The notes: generated by a model from the sequence alone, not told the origin. A stretch of DNA of 64,000 nt from an uncultured Treponema sp. (GCA_934718065.1 CAKUZR010000003.1:124001-188000), one strand, 5' to 3'; positions 8,923 to 17,333 are shown, numbered from the stretch's first letter. Numbers and translations are program-made.

Positions 8923-8951
8923 ATTATCGCGTTTTTTTTCATTTTTGTCTA
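8923..8951 (-). promoter_or_regulatory. Promoter of the ilv leader and ilvB
   Basis: On the minus strand TAGACA (8951-8946), 17 nt and GATAAT (8928-8923) are followed by 7 nt and the leader ATG. The predicted start point coincides with, or nearly with, the ATG. Confidence 0.6.
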
Positions 8952-8962
8952 TCGATTTTTTA

Positions 8963-9060
8963 TTTGCTCCAGATGAATTTGGCTCGTGCTGCGGTTGAAT
9001 TGATTCAGCTGCTCCGCACTTTTATTAATTCAACCGCCAAAAAATCCAGAAATCCCCGCT
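8963..9060 (+). repeat. Partial copy D of the TIR element core
   Basis: TTTGCTCCAGATGAATTTGG, GTGCT...GCTCCGCAC and ATTCAACCGCCAAAAAATC match the core of copies A-C, but neither terminal repeat is present. A perfect GGTTGAATT / AATTCAACC pairing exists here. In the other copies the corresponding arms differ in sequence yet can still pair (for example TTG.ATT with GATTCAA). This hints that structure is retained. Confidence 0.65.
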
Positions 9061-9081
9061 GTTTTTTCTCTTGTTTTCCTG

Positions 9082-9087
9082 TATAAT
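9082..9087 (+). promoter_or_regulatory. -10 element, leaderless start of the 9094 gene
   Basis: TATAAT lies 6 nt before ATG 9094 with no SD between. The -35 at 17-nt spacing is weak (CTGTTT). Confidence 0.55.
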
Positions 9088-9093
9088 AGTCGT

Positions 9094-9519
9094 ATGAGTT
9101 TTTCTCCGCCTGAACAATATATGCTCTGCACAAATTCTGCCTGCAAAAAATCCAGCAACTGCCTGCGGCATCTTGTTTTTGACGGGCTTTCAGAAAACGA
9201 CGAAAAAATCTTCACCTTGAATCCAAAATATTTTCCCAAGGAAGATGAGGAATGCCGGCATTTCAGGCCAGACGAAAAAATCAGGATTGCATGGGGAACC
9301 AGAAAAATCTTTGACGACGTTCCTTTGAAAAAGGCTGAAATCATAAAGGCTAGGCTTCTGCATCATTTCGGAAAAACTCTTTACTACAGGTTCTACCGGA
9401 GCGAGCGGCCGGTAACCCCAGAAGCTCAGATTTATATAGAAGAGACTTTCAGGGCAAACGGAATCAACGCAGAAATAAAATACGAAAGCTACACGGAAGA
9501 CTACGACTGGCGATACTGA
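9094..9519 (+). CDS. DUF6078-like small cysteine protein
   Basis: A 141-residue cytosolic protein of unknown function. It has CTNSACKKSSNCLRH (C-x4-C-x5-C) near residues 12-26, a further Cys-His in EECRHFRPDE, then LHHFGKTLYYRFYRSERPVTPEAQ and a C-terminal YTEDYDW. That order of motifs is what I recall of DUF6078, best known from Bacteroidetes, so it may be an old transfer. The spaced Cys/His residues could bind a metal, but that is inference. The start follows a TATAAT by 6 nt with no SD, indicating a leaderless transcript. Downstream lies the 21-bp hairpin array. Confidence 0.7.
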   Translation: MSFSPPEQYMLCTNSACKKSSNCLRHLVFDGLSENDEKIFTLNPKYFPKEDEECRHFRPDEKIRIAWGTRKIFDDVPLKKAEIIKARLLHHFGKTLYYRFYRSERPVTPEAQIYIEETFRANGINAEIKYESYTEDYDWRY

Positions 9520-9529
9520 CTCTAGACTG

Positions 9530-9613
9530 GTTTCACCGCGGGAAACTTTTGTTTCAAGGCCAGAAACTGCGGTTTCACCAGGAGAAACTTAAGTTTCATT
9601 CAGGGAAACGCTT
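9530..9613 (+). repeat. Four 21-bp tandem hairpin units
   Basis: Units start at 9530, 9551, 9572 and 9593, each exactly 21 bp. Each has the form GTTTC-N7-GAAAC-N4. The arms are invariant in all four units while loops and linkers vary almost freely. Each unit can fold into a 5-bp hairpin with a 7-nt loop. The array fills the space between the DUF6078-like stop codon and the rqcH promoter. It is not a CRISPR, since no spacer of constant length separates the repeats. Confidence 0.85.
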
Positions 9614-9641
9614 TTCATTATACACTTGAAAAAAAATTTGC

Positions 9642-9647
9642 TATAAT
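9642..9647 (+). promoter_or_regulatory. -10 element, leaderless start of rqcH-like gene
   Basis: TATAAT is followed by six bases and ATG 9654. No SD is present. The -35 region at 9619 (TATACA) is weak. Confidence 0.55.
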
Positions 9648-9653
9648 TTCAGC

Positions 9654-11099
9654 ATGTCTCTTAACTGCAACGAAATTGATAAAATTCTTGAAGAACTGAA
9701 CATAAACGGATATTTCATTCAGGATATTATTCAGCCTGGCTACGACACAATCGCTTTTTATCTTTACGGAAACGGAGAAGCGAAAACAATTCTTGTCTGC
9801 ACTGCGCAAAATTCATGCAGAATAAACGAAACCAGGCGGAAAATCCTAAAAAATGACAAGCCTCTGCGTTTTATGGAATTTCTGAAGTCGCACATAAAAG
9901 GGTCAAAAATAACAAAAATCGGACAGATTGGGCAGCAGCGGATAATTCAGGTGAATCTGGCTCACGGCGATGAAAATTTTATTGTCTACATACGATTGTG
10001 GTCGAACGCCGCGAATATCATCGTGTGCGATGAGCAGAACAACATCCTTGACACAATGTTCCGCCGGCCCGCAAAAGGCGAAACTACAGGCGGAAAATTT
10101 TCGCTTCCGGAAGAAAATCCTGTGAAAAAAGAATGGCCGGTCCGCGATTTTTCCGAGATTTCCGAAGAATACAAAAAAACGCATCCGAACCAGCCGGAAC
10201 TTTCATTCAACCAGAAAGTTGACATTTGGTACGGCGAACACGCGCAGGTTCTTTCGCGAGAGGCGCTTTTAGTCCAAGCGGAAAAATGGTTCAACGCAAC
10301 GCACAGCCGCATGACCGCCGCCCTTGAAAAACTTGAAAAAAAGCAGCTTGATTTTGAAAACGCAAGCAGCCTGAAGCATTACGGCGATCTGATTCTTTCG
10401 TACAGCTATCTTCTGGAAAAAAATTCAAATTTCCTTGAATGTGAAGATTACGACTCCGGAAAAACCGTAAGAATTCTTGTTGATTCCAAGAAAAACGCCC
10501 AGGAAAATGCGGCGGAATATTACGAAAAATACAAAAAAGCCTTGTCCGGCGCAGAAAGCCTGAACCACGACATCGAGATTGCAAAAAAGAAAATTGAAAA
10601 AATCGAAAAAATGTACCAGGAAATGCAGAATGAAAAAAATCCTGTGCGGATTGAGCAGCTTCTGCGCAAAGACACAACTCCAAAGCAGCAGAAGAAAAAG
10701 GAACATCCTGGCCTGGACTACACTGTGAACGGCTGGTACATTCTGGTCGGCAGGGACGCAAACGAAAACGACGAGCTTCTGCGCCGCCATGTGCGCGGCT
10801 CTGATATGTGGTTTCATGTGCGGGATTTTCCGGGCGGCTACGTTTTTGTGAAAAACCGTCCGGGAAAAACAATTCCTCTGGACATTCTTCTGGATGCGGC
10901 GAACCTTGCGGTTTATTATTCCAAGGCAAGAAACGCCGGAAAAACTGATTTATATTATACTCAGGTAAAATACTTGCGTCGGGCAAAAAACGGTCCTAAA
11001 GGTCTTGTAATTCCAACGCAGGAAAAAAATCTTTGCATCACGCCGGACAAGGAAAGGCTCCGCCGGCTAGACTCAATCAGGCAGGAAAACGAACTATGA
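9654..11099 (+). CDS. rqcH: NFACT-family protein, RqcH/Rqc2-like ribosome quality-control factor
   Basis: NFACT proteins bind obstructed large ribosomal subunits and, as RqcH, add C-terminal tails to stalled chains. The order is an NFACT-N domain (about 1-200), helix-rich and coiled-coil segments (about 215-345), then NFACT-R (about 355-470) with GWYILVGRDANENDELL, the hallmark DMWFHVRDFPGGYVFVKN and AVYYSKARNAGK...YTQVKYLRRAKNGPKGLV. At 481 residues it is shorter than the roughly 570 of typical RqcH. At the position of the catalytic Asp-Arg pair (about 97-98 in B. subtilis) the sequence reads GQQRIIQ, so Gln replaces Asp. That leaves tailing activity in doubt. The stop overlaps the next start (ATGA). 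Confidence 0.85.
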   Translation: MSLNCNEIDKILEELNINGYFIQDIIQPGYDTIAFYLYGNGEAKTILVCTAQNSCRINETRRKILKNDKPLRFMEFLKSHIKGSKITKIGQIGQQRIIQVNLAHGDENFIVYIRLWSNAANIIVCDEQNNILDTMFRRPAKGETTGGKFSLPEENPVKKEWPVRDFSEISEEYKKTHPNQPELSFNQKVDIWYGEHAQVLSREALLVQAEKWFNATHSRMTAALEKLEKKQLDFENASSLKHYGDLILSYSYLLEKNSNFLECEDYDSGKTVRILVDSKKNAQENAAEYYEKYKKALSGAESLNHDIEIAKKKIEKIEKMYQEMQNEKNPVRIEQLLRKDTTPKQQKKKEHPGLDYTVNGWYILVGRDANENDELLRRHVRGSDMWFHVRDFPGGYVFVKNRPGKTIPLDILLDAANLAVYYSKARNAGKTDLYYTQVKYLRRAKNGPKGLVIPTQEKNLCITPDKERLRRLDSIRQENEL

Positions 11100-11974
11100 A
11101 AAAAAACAAGAATTCCGAAAAGCCTTTTTCAAATTTTTCCGCGCTCAAAACGTTCTGGCGGCTTTTTTCAATTTCCCGGAACAGGAAGGAACTGCCTTTT
11201 CTTGCAAAAAGCGTCATTTCAAACTTTTTTACAATCCAGCAGAAGCAGAAATTCAAAATCACCCGGATTCCAGTTGTGAACGTTGAGCACAGGCTCGACA
11301 AGAACATTCCGTTCGTTCCTTCAAAAATAAAAATCTATCTTGATTTCATCTGGTTCACAGCCCGAACGATGGATATGCTTTTTTCAAAGCTTGAAAAAGA
11401 AAAAGCTGCCTCAACGCTGGCAGAATTTGAAAAATTCATGGCAAATCTTTACCAGCAGGCTGGAAGCATTTACTCAAAGACGCTTTCAACAACTGACCGC
11501 CCGAAATATTTCGCCACGCCGCGTTTTCTGATAATCCACATATTCGATCCGCATCTTTTGTGCGTGCCAAGCCTTCATGTTGCGATTGTGGCAGGAACAT
11601 GGGCTTTTGCGCGGAAAATCTTGAATTCAACGGAAACAAACAAAGTCGAAATTCAGGAAATTCTGGATGAAATTTATTTTGGCGCGCGGAAAATCTCTGA
11701 AAGCGTGCTTTACGTAAAGCAGCACAGCATAAACTGTGTCGCCGCGGCATTGTATTTTCTGACCGCAACAAACGAAAAAGATTTCTTTTCGGAAAAAGAC
11801 GCTGAAAATTTCATTGAAAGCTTGTTTCAGGATGCGACGGACATTTTTCCATCCGATGTGCAGGAAATCCACGAATATATGAAAAAAATGCTCAAGGGAT
11901 TAATCAAGGAAAACAAAAAATCAGAAGAATGGCAGCAGCCAGTGCTTGACTGGCTGCATAGTTACAAGAACTAA
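11096..11974 (+). CDS. Conserved protein of unknown function with degenerate PAP2-like motifs
   Basis: A 292-residue product, translationally coupled to the NFACT gene by an ATGA overlap. I set the start at ATG 11096 rather than the upstream in-frame ATG at 11033, which lies inside the NFACT gene. The sequence is basic at the N-terminus. It then has RPKYFATPRFLI, a hydrophobic CVPSLHVAIVAGTWAFAR and SVLYVKQHSINCVAAALYF. This spacing recalls the PAP2 phosphatase signature (PSxH, then SRx5Hx3D), but the Arg is Val and the final Asp is Cys. A catalytic role is therefore unlikely unless the motif is read differently. Its stop codon directly abuts that of the convergent helicase gene. Confidence 0.6.
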   Translation: MKKNKNSEKPFSNFSALKTFWRLFSISRNRKELPFLAKSVISNFFTIQQKQKFKITRIPVVNVEHRLDKNIPFVPSKIKIYLDFIWFTARTMDMLFSKLEKEKAASTLAEFEKFMANLYQQAGSIYSKTLSTTDRPKYFATPRFLIIHIFDPHLLCVPSLHVAIVAGTWAFARKILNSTETNKVEIQEILDEIYFGARKISESVLYVKQHSINCVAAALYFLTATNEKDFFSEKDAENFIESLFQDATDIFPSDVQEIHEYMKKMLKGLIKENKKSEEWQQPVLDWLHSYKN

Positions 11975-13921
11975 TTAAAAGCGTTCCGCCTTGCCGTTTT
12001 TCTTCTGCTTGTAAAGTCCGGCAGAACCGGCACGAACCGCTCTTTCAGTCTGGTTATGAACGTTCGGCCTTGAATGACGGCGGCTTCCGCCACGCTCCTC
12101 GCGCATTCCGTCATCAAATTTTCTGTCACGGTCTCTTCCGCGGCCTCCGTGATGTCTTCCGCCGCCAAATCCGCCCCGGCCTCTTCCGCGACCACCGCGG
12201 CCTCCGCCGAAATCAGAATCGCTTTCTTTCACATCAACGTGCATGTGCGGCACATTCTGGTTTTCTTTCGCCAAGTCCAAAGCGCGTTTTGCAGCTTCCT
12301 TTGGCAAAGAAACCAAAGTGAAATTTGAAGAAATATCAATTCTGTCAACAAGGCGGCCCGGAATATTAAGCATTTTGCTGAAATAATCAGCGACAGCCTT
12401 TGGATTGTAGCCATCTCTGCGGCCAATCTGAATATACAGGCGTGTCTGGTTCGCAATGCTTCCCTGCTGAGTGATTCTTCCGTAGCGGGATTTGTTCAGT
12501 TTTTCACCGTAAAGAACTGAAAGAACTGAAGCAAGCACAGAATTCGCATCGTTTCCGGAAGTAAGTTCCGCGGCAAGATTTTCAAATTCATCCGAAGCTT
12601 TTACAAGAGCCGGCTCTTCGCCTGAAAGCCCGAGTTTTTCTTTCAGCTCGCCGAATATTCGTCCGCGTTTTTTCTCAAGAACTTCATCAACAGAAGGAAT
12701 TTTCTCCTCTTTCATTTCGCCTTTGCTTGCTTTTCTAACCGCGCGCTGAAGGAATCCGAGCTTGCGGGTTTCCTGCGGAGCCACAAAAGTTACGGCAACG
12801 CCCTCTTTTCCTGCGCGGCCAGTACGACCGATTCTGTGAACATAAGTCGCTCCGTCAAACGGAAGAGAATAATTCACAACGTAGTTAAGATTTTTTATAT
12901 CAATTCCGCGGGCAGCAACGTCGGTCGCAACAAGAATTCTAGTCTTCTTAGTCTTGAAGCGGGCGATAATTTTTTCACGCTGAGCCTGGGCAATATCTCC
13001 GTGCAGAGCCGCAACTTCATAGCCTTTTTCGTCAAGCGCGCGCGTAACATTGTCAGCATCGTGCTTTGTCTGCGTGAACACAATTCCGTAAAAATCATCG
13101 GCAAAATCAATAAGACGTACAAGCGCCTCGGTTTTATCGCTTTCGCGGACAACCCAGAATTTCTGGTCAATCAGCAGCGGCTCGTCAACAACGCCTTCCT
13201 CTTCAACAATTTCGTAATCGCCCATAAATTCGCCGGCAATTTTTAAAATCGGAGCTGGCATTGTCGCGCTGAACAAAAGAATTCTTGCGTCAGGATTCGC
13301 CTGCTTAAAAATTTCCTCAATGTCATCGATAAAGCCCATGTCGAGCATTTCATCGCCTTCGTCAAGGATAAAATATTCAATTTTGCTGATGTCGAGCGTT
13401 TTCCGCTCCAAGTGATCCTGAATTCGTCCAGGAGTTCCAACAACAATTTCAACGCCTTTCTTCAAATCCCTTATCTGCGTTGAATAAGATGCGCCGCCGT
13501 ACAAAACGCATGAGCGCGGAGATTTTCCTTCAGTGAACGACTGAAGCTCCGTGCAAGTCTGAATCGCAAGCTCGCGGGTCGGCTCCAGAACAAGAGCCTT
13601 CACCGTTCCGCTGGAGCCGCGCAGCTTCTGAATAATAGGAAGCCCGAAAGCCGCTGTTTTTCCAGTTCCAGTGCGCGCCCTGGCAATAATATTCGCATCT
13701 CCGTTCAAAAGCCGCGGAATCGCAAGAACCTGAATCGGCGAAGGAACTTTAAATCCTTTTCGTTCAACTGCCGCAAGAGTCGGCTCGTCAAGGCCCAAAT
13801 CTTCAAAAGAAATATCCGCTTCCGCGTTCAATTCATCCTGATTTTCAATCTCGTCAGGATTTTCAGCCTGTGATTCGATTGGAACAATTTCGTCATCTAA
13901 AATTTCGTTTTCGTTACTCAT
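11975..13921 (-). CDS. deaD: DEAD-box ATP-dependent RNA helicase with C-terminal RNA-binding domain and RG-rich tail
   Basis: A 648-residue RNA helicase. The motifs are Q-motif SPIQVLAIP (61-69), ARTGTGKT (82-89), PTRELA, GTPGR, motif II read as DEGD (187-190), SATMP, and the C-terminal ARGIDIKNLNYVVNY and HRIGRTGRAG. After residue 450 comes a DbpA/CsdA-type RNA-binding domain (IGRRDGYNPKAVADYFSKM...NFTLVSLPKEAAKRAL). A tail rich in RGG and HH follows (about 570-615). The acidic N-terminus of about 40 residues is extra. Motif II normally reads DEAD, so the Gly is notable but lies at a tolerant position. It is divergent from carD and probably acts in ribosome assembly or mRNA turnover. Confidence 0.92.
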   Translation of the reverse strand: MSNENEILDDEIVPIESQAENPDEIENQDELNAEADISFEDLGLDEPTLAAVERKGFKVPSPIQVLAIPRLLNGDANIIARARTGTGKTAAFGLPIIQKLRGSSGTVKALVLEPTRELAIQTCTELQSFTEGKSPRSCVLYGGASYSTQIRDLKKGVEIVVGTPGRIQDHLERKTLDISKIEYFILDEGDEMLDMGFIDDIEEIFKQANPDARILLFSATMPAPILKIAGEFMGDYEIVEEEGVVDEPLLIDQKFWVVRESDKTEALVRLIDFADDFYGIVFTQTKHDADNVTRALDEKGYEVAALHGDIAQAQREKIIARFKTKKTRILVATDVAARGIDIKNLNYVVNYSLPFDGATYVHRIGRTGRAGKEGVAVTFVAPQETRKLGFLQRAVRKASKGEMKEEKIPSVDEVLEKKRGRIFGELKEKLGLSGEEPALVKASDEFENLAAELTSGNDANSVLASVLSVLYGEKLNKSRYGRITQQGSIANQTRLYIQIGRRDGYNPKAVADYFSKMLNIPGRLVDRIDISSNFTLVSLPKEAAKRALDLAKENQNVPHMHVDVKESDSDFGGGRGGRGRGRGGFGGGRHHGGRGRDRDRKFDDGMREERGGSRRHSRPNVHNQTERAVRAGSAGLYKQKKNGKAERF

Positions 13922-14009
13922 TTTTTCCCAATAAATAAAATTAAATTAAAAAAGGTAGGTTACTTATAATAGAATATTACACGTTTTTTTACAATCAAAT
14001 TGAACAAAA

Positions 14010-14038
14010 TTGAAAATTTATGAAAAATGTGATATAAT
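14010..14038 (+). promoter_or_regulatory. Strong promoter of carD-ispDF, leaderless type
   Basis: TTGAAA (14010-14015), exactly 17 nt and TATAAT (14033-14038) are followed by 8 nt and ATG 14047. No SD lies between them. Confidence 0.75.
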
Positions 14039-14046
14039 TAAAAAAT

Positions 14047-14718
14047 ATGAGTAACACAAAGTTTAGCATTGACGAGAAAGTCGTTTATCCTAGCCAGGGC
14101 GTTGGATTAATCACGGAGATTTTTGAAAAGAATTTCCGCGGCACAACTATGACTTACTACAAAATTTACATTGAAGTTTCAGACATGGTTGTTCTTGTTC
14201 CAATTGAAAAAGCCGAGGAACTTGGAATCCGGCCGATTGTTGGTGCGGAAGAAGCAGAAAAAGCGCTGAATTCGCTTTCGGATGACTTTGAGCCTATCAC
14301 TTCAGACTGGAAACTGCGCTATCAGATGAACCTTGACCTTCTTAAAAAAGGCACAATCGCTGATATTGCGGCAATTGTCCGATGTCTTTACAACCGCTCA
14401 AAAGTGAAGGAACTTCCAATTCTGGAACGCAAGCTTTACGACCAGGCGAAAAAACTTCTTGAAGACGAAATTTCAATCGCGATGGGAATTTCTGAAAAAG
14501 AAGTTGAGTCAATGATTCACTTGAAACTTGAACCGCCGGGATCAACTCCAAAAATCAAGCACATAATCGAAGACTTTGACGATGAAGACGATGACTTGAT
14601 GGATGATGTTTCTTCTAGAAAAAGCAAAAACGATGATGACGACGAGGATTCCGACGAAGACTCATCAGATGAAGCCGACGCTGAAGAAGATGATTTTGGC
14701 GATGACGACGAAGAATAA
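14047..14718 (+). CDS. carD: CarD/CdnL-family RNA polymerase-binding regulator
   Basis: CarD/CdnL proteins bind the RNA polymerase beta subunit and stabilise open complexes, often at rRNA promoters. Residues 1-60 form the RNAP-interaction domain (FSIDEKVVYPSQGVGLITEI...YYKIYIEVSDMVVLVPIEKAEELGIRPIV). A helical domain follows (SDWKLRYQMNLDLLKKGTIADIAAIVRCLYNRSKVKELPILERKLYDQAKKLL, about 85-145), which normally touches upstream DNA. The last 45 residues are almost all Asp/Glu/Ser, an acidic tail not found in the short mycobacterial protein. ispDF starts inside the last codons. The promoter is one of the best in the window, consistent with a highly expressed global factor. Confidence 0.92.
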   Translation: MSNTKFSIDEKVVYPSQGVGLITEIFEKNFRGTTMTYYKIYIEVSDMVVLVPIEKAEELGIRPIVGAEEAEKALNSLSDDFEPITSDWKLRYQMNLDLLKKGTIADIAAIVRCLYNRSKVKELPILERKLYDQAKKLLEDEISIAMGISEKEVESMIHLKLEPPGSTPKIKHIIEDFDDEDDDLMDDVSSRKSKNDDDDEDSDEDSSDEADAEEDDFGDDDEE

Positions 14719-15898
14719 TTCTTCAAAGGCAAACGTTGTTATCTGCGCCGCTGGTTCTTCCTCAAGAATGGGCGGCACAACAAAAAAAGAATATCTCCCC
14801 TTGAACAACGGAACTGTGCTTTCCGAATCCGTGAAAAAATTTTTAAATTCAATTGAAGTTGAAATTTTAGCGGTTACAGTTCCCAAAAACGGCCAGGTGG
14901 ACGCTGAAAAAGCGCTTTTTTCAGACAAAGAAATAAAACAGAAGCTTGGCTCAGCAAAACTGATTTTTGCGGAAGGCGGCTCAACCAGGCAGAAAAGCGT
15001 TTTCAATGCGCTGAAAAAAATCCAGGAATTTCATCCTGAATCTGATTTGGTTTTGATTCACGACGGAGCGCGCCCCTTTGTTACGGAGAAAATCATAAAA
15101 GACACGCTGGACGCAACGGAGGAATTTGGAGCCGCGGTTCCTGGGACAACTCCAGTTGACACTCAAAAACTGCTGGATGAAAACGGATTTATCGAGCAGC
15201 ATCTTACGCGCTCAAGAATGGCGGCTGTCCAGACTCCGCAGGGCTTCCGGCTGAAGGAACTTTTAAAAGCGCATGAACTTGCCGAAAAAGATGGAAAAGA
15301 ATACACAGACGACACAGAAATCTGGGGAAAATATTCCGGAAAAGTCAAAGCGGTTCAGGGCGATTCAGCCAACAAAAAAATCACTTATGCTGACGACTAC
15401 ACTTTCGGAAAACAAAATATGAATTCAATAAAAATCGGGCTTGGCTACGACCTGCACAGGCTTGTTGAAGGCAGAAAACTCATTATCGGCGGAATAGAAT
15501 TTCCATTTGAAAAAGGTGAAGACGGCCATTCAGACGGAGACGCTCTTCTGCACGCAATTACAGACGCGCTTTTAGGCGCGAGCGGACTTGGCGATATCGG
15601 AAGCTTTTTTCCGCCGGAAGACAGCAAATGGAAAGACGCAAATTCCGTTGAACTTTTAAAAACTGTCTGGAAAATAATCTGCGGCAAAGGCTGGAAGCTG
15701 GTCAACCTTGACTGCGTTGTAAAACTTGAAAAGCCTAAATTTCTTCCGCAGCGGCAAAAAGTCATTGAAAATATCGCCAGCGCCCTGAACGTTGAACCTG
15801 AAAAAATTTTCGTCAAAGCCAAAACCGGCGAAAAACTGGATTCCGTCGGTTCTGGAAACGCAATTGAAGCCTGGGCAACGTGCCTGCTTTCTAAATAG
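14702..15898 (+). CDS. ispDF: Bifunctional IspD/IspF (MEP isoprenoid pathway)
   Basis: This fusion combines 2-C-methyl-D-erythritol 4-phosphate cytidylyltransferase with 2,4-cyclodiphosphate synthase. IspD (about 1-235) has VICAAGSSSRMGGTTKKEYL, LIHDGARPFV, TRSRMAAVQTPQGF and DDTEIW. IspF (about 240-398) starts MNSIKIGLGYDLHRL and has the zinc ligands D-x-H (GYDLH), GHSDGDALLHAI with its His, and AKTGEKLD. The start at ATG 14702 gives AAGSSSR at residue 14 and overlaps carD by 17 nt. The longer in-frame extension to 14603 runs inside carD and is rejected. The fusion is known in several bacterial groups. IspE is not in the window. Confidence 0.93.
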   Translation: MTTKNNSSKANVVICAAGSSSRMGGTTKKEYLPLNNGTVLSESVKKFLNSIEVEILAVTVPKNGQVDAEKALFSDKEIKQKLGSAKLIFAEGGSTRQKSVFNALKKIQEFHPESDLVLIHDGARPFVTEKIIKDTLDATEEFGAAVPGTTPVDTQKLLDENGFIEQHLTRSRMAAVQTPQGFRLKELLKAHELAEKDGKEYTDDTEIWGKYSGKVKAVQGDSANKKITYADDYTFGKQNMNSIKIGLGYDLHRLVEGRKLIIGGIEFPFEKGEDGHSDGDALLHAITDALLGASGLGDIGSFFPPEDSKWKDANSVELLKTVWKIICGKGWKLVNLDCVVKLEKPKFLPQRQKVIENIASALNVEPEKIFVKAKTGEKLDSVGSGNAIEAWATCLLSK

Positions 15899-15904
15899 CA
15901 GTCA

Positions 15905-17320
15905 TCAGTAAATCACACAGACAGACTCACGGGACATTTTTCCTTTCAGAATGCCGTTTTCTACTGAAAATTTGCCGCCGTTTGCCTTGTCAACATAAGT
16001 TCCATCTGCAAAAGAAACCGGAACTGAGATTTTCGCTTTTTTCAATCCTGCGTTTATCAGGACAATTCCTTTATCGCCGCGCTTTATTCCCAGCACAGAA
16101 GTGTCTTTCCCATTGTTCAAAAGCTCCTCCGGCTCGCCAACCATTGCCGCGCGGAATTTATTCACCGCCACAACTTCCGGATGCATAAATTCGTTGTTTC
16201 CCATATCGCCGATTTTTGAAACGCCTGGGAACTGCGTCGCCTCTTTTCCCTGCGGACGGTTGAAAAACAGCGGAGTTCCGCCGGCTCTTGCCGCAATCAG
16301 CGCCCATCCCATTCTAAGCTGGGCATTTCTTAAATGCGCGGACTCGCCATGATTTGCGTAAGTGTCGTGGCTTTCAACCCAAGTTACAATGTTTTTCGGC
16401 GCGGCTGGATGACGCCAGTTTTTCAGTCCACTTGCGCTGAATTTCGCGTTTTCAAGCGCGGAACGGACAATTGAACCGTAATTGCTCGCCGTAACAGGCA
16501 TAAGTTTTCCGTATGCGTCCTCCCTGGAATTTCCGCCCTGAAGAACCTCGCCGTAAATAAACAAGCTTTCCGAATCCTTGTGCATAAATTCGCCTTTTAC
16601 AGCCTTTTTTCCAAGGAATATCGGCCAGAAATCGTTTTCCATTGCGTAAGGATCTTTCGGGTCATCCGGAAGCCCGATGTGCTTCGCCGTGTCGTAGCGG
16701 AAACCGTCCGCGCCGCAGTCAATCAGATCGTTCACGTATTTCATGTAATACGCCTGAAAATCCGGATTTTCTGTGTTCACGTCAGGAAGCCCACCCATCT
16801 GGGCAGTTGTACATTCAAGCCGGTCTTCATAGCTGCGGATTCCATGGTCATTGTTCTTGTGGTAAAGTTTTTCAATTCCGCCAACCGCATCAATCAAATC
16901 TTTTGAAATTTCTTTTGTCCGGGGAGTTGTATGGTTCGGAAGAACATCAACAATAACGCCGATTCCATATTCCTCCGCCTTCTTGTTCATTGAAATAAAA
17001 TCATCGCGCGTTCCAAGCTGGTAATTCCCAATTTTCCAGTCGGTCGGCTGATAATGATAATACCATTTTCCATTAAGATCTTCGCTGTAAATTTCAAGGC
17101 CGCCGTAATCGCCCACAAGACAAGTATTTGCCGGAGAAGTCTGAACAGCTGAAAAGCCAGCCGCCGCAATCTTTTCCATATTTTCTTCAATTGTCTTGAA
17201 AGACCAGCACCAAGCGTGCAGAATTGCGCCATCCTGAATTGATTTTCTAGTCTGGGCAAAAAATTTTGAACATCCGGCAAAACAAGCCGCCGCAAAAATA
17301 ATTCTAATAATTTTCTTCAT
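15905..17320 (-). CDS. Secreted alpha-amylase, GH13 lipoprotein
   Basis: A starch-degrading endo-acting glycosidase of about 471 residues. The signal MKKIIRIIFAAACFAGCSK ends in a lipobox (FAGC), so it is probably anchored by lipid after export. GH13 motifs are VDVLPNHT, DGFRYDTAKHI (nucleophile Asp), YGEVLQG (acid Glu) and VESHDTYAN (third Asp). The C-terminus is an all-beta amylase domain. I choose ATG 17320 over the upstream codon at 17353 because it starts the signal peptide. TATAAT also lies 7 nt upstream of it without an SD, which fits a leaderless transcript. It converges with ispDF with 6 nt between stops. Confidence 0.9.
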   Translation of the reverse strand: MKKIIRIIFAAACFAGCSKFFAQTRKSIQDGAILHAWCWSFKTIEENMEKIAAAGFSAVQTSPANTCLVGDYGGLEIYSEDLNGKWYYHYQPTDWKIGNYQLGTRDDFISMNKKAEEYGIGVIVDVLPNHTTPRTKEISKDLIDAVGGIEKLYHKNNDHGIRSYEDRLECTTAQMGGLPDVNTENPDFQAYYMKYVNDLIDCGADGFRYDTAKHIGLPDDPKDPYAMENDFWPIFLGKKAVKGEFMHKDSESLFIYGEVLQGGNSREDAYGKLMPVTASNYGSIVRSALENAKFSASGLKNWRHPAAPKNIVTWVESHDTYANHGESAHLRNAQLRMGWALIAARAGGTPLFFNRPQGKEATQFPGVSKIGDMGNNEFMHPEVVAVNKFRAAMVGEPEELLNNGKDTSVLGIKRGDKGIVLINAGLKKAKISVPVSFADGTYVDKANGGKFSVENGILKGKMSRESVCVIY

Positions 17321-17327
17321 AGGAATA

Positions 17328-17333
17328 ATTATA
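17328..17333 (-). promoter_or_regulatory. -10 element of the amylase gene, leaderless type
   Basis: TATAAT on the minus strand ends 7 nt before ATG 17320. A weak -35 (TTTGTG) lies at 17356-17351 with a 17-nt spacer. Confidence 0.5.
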
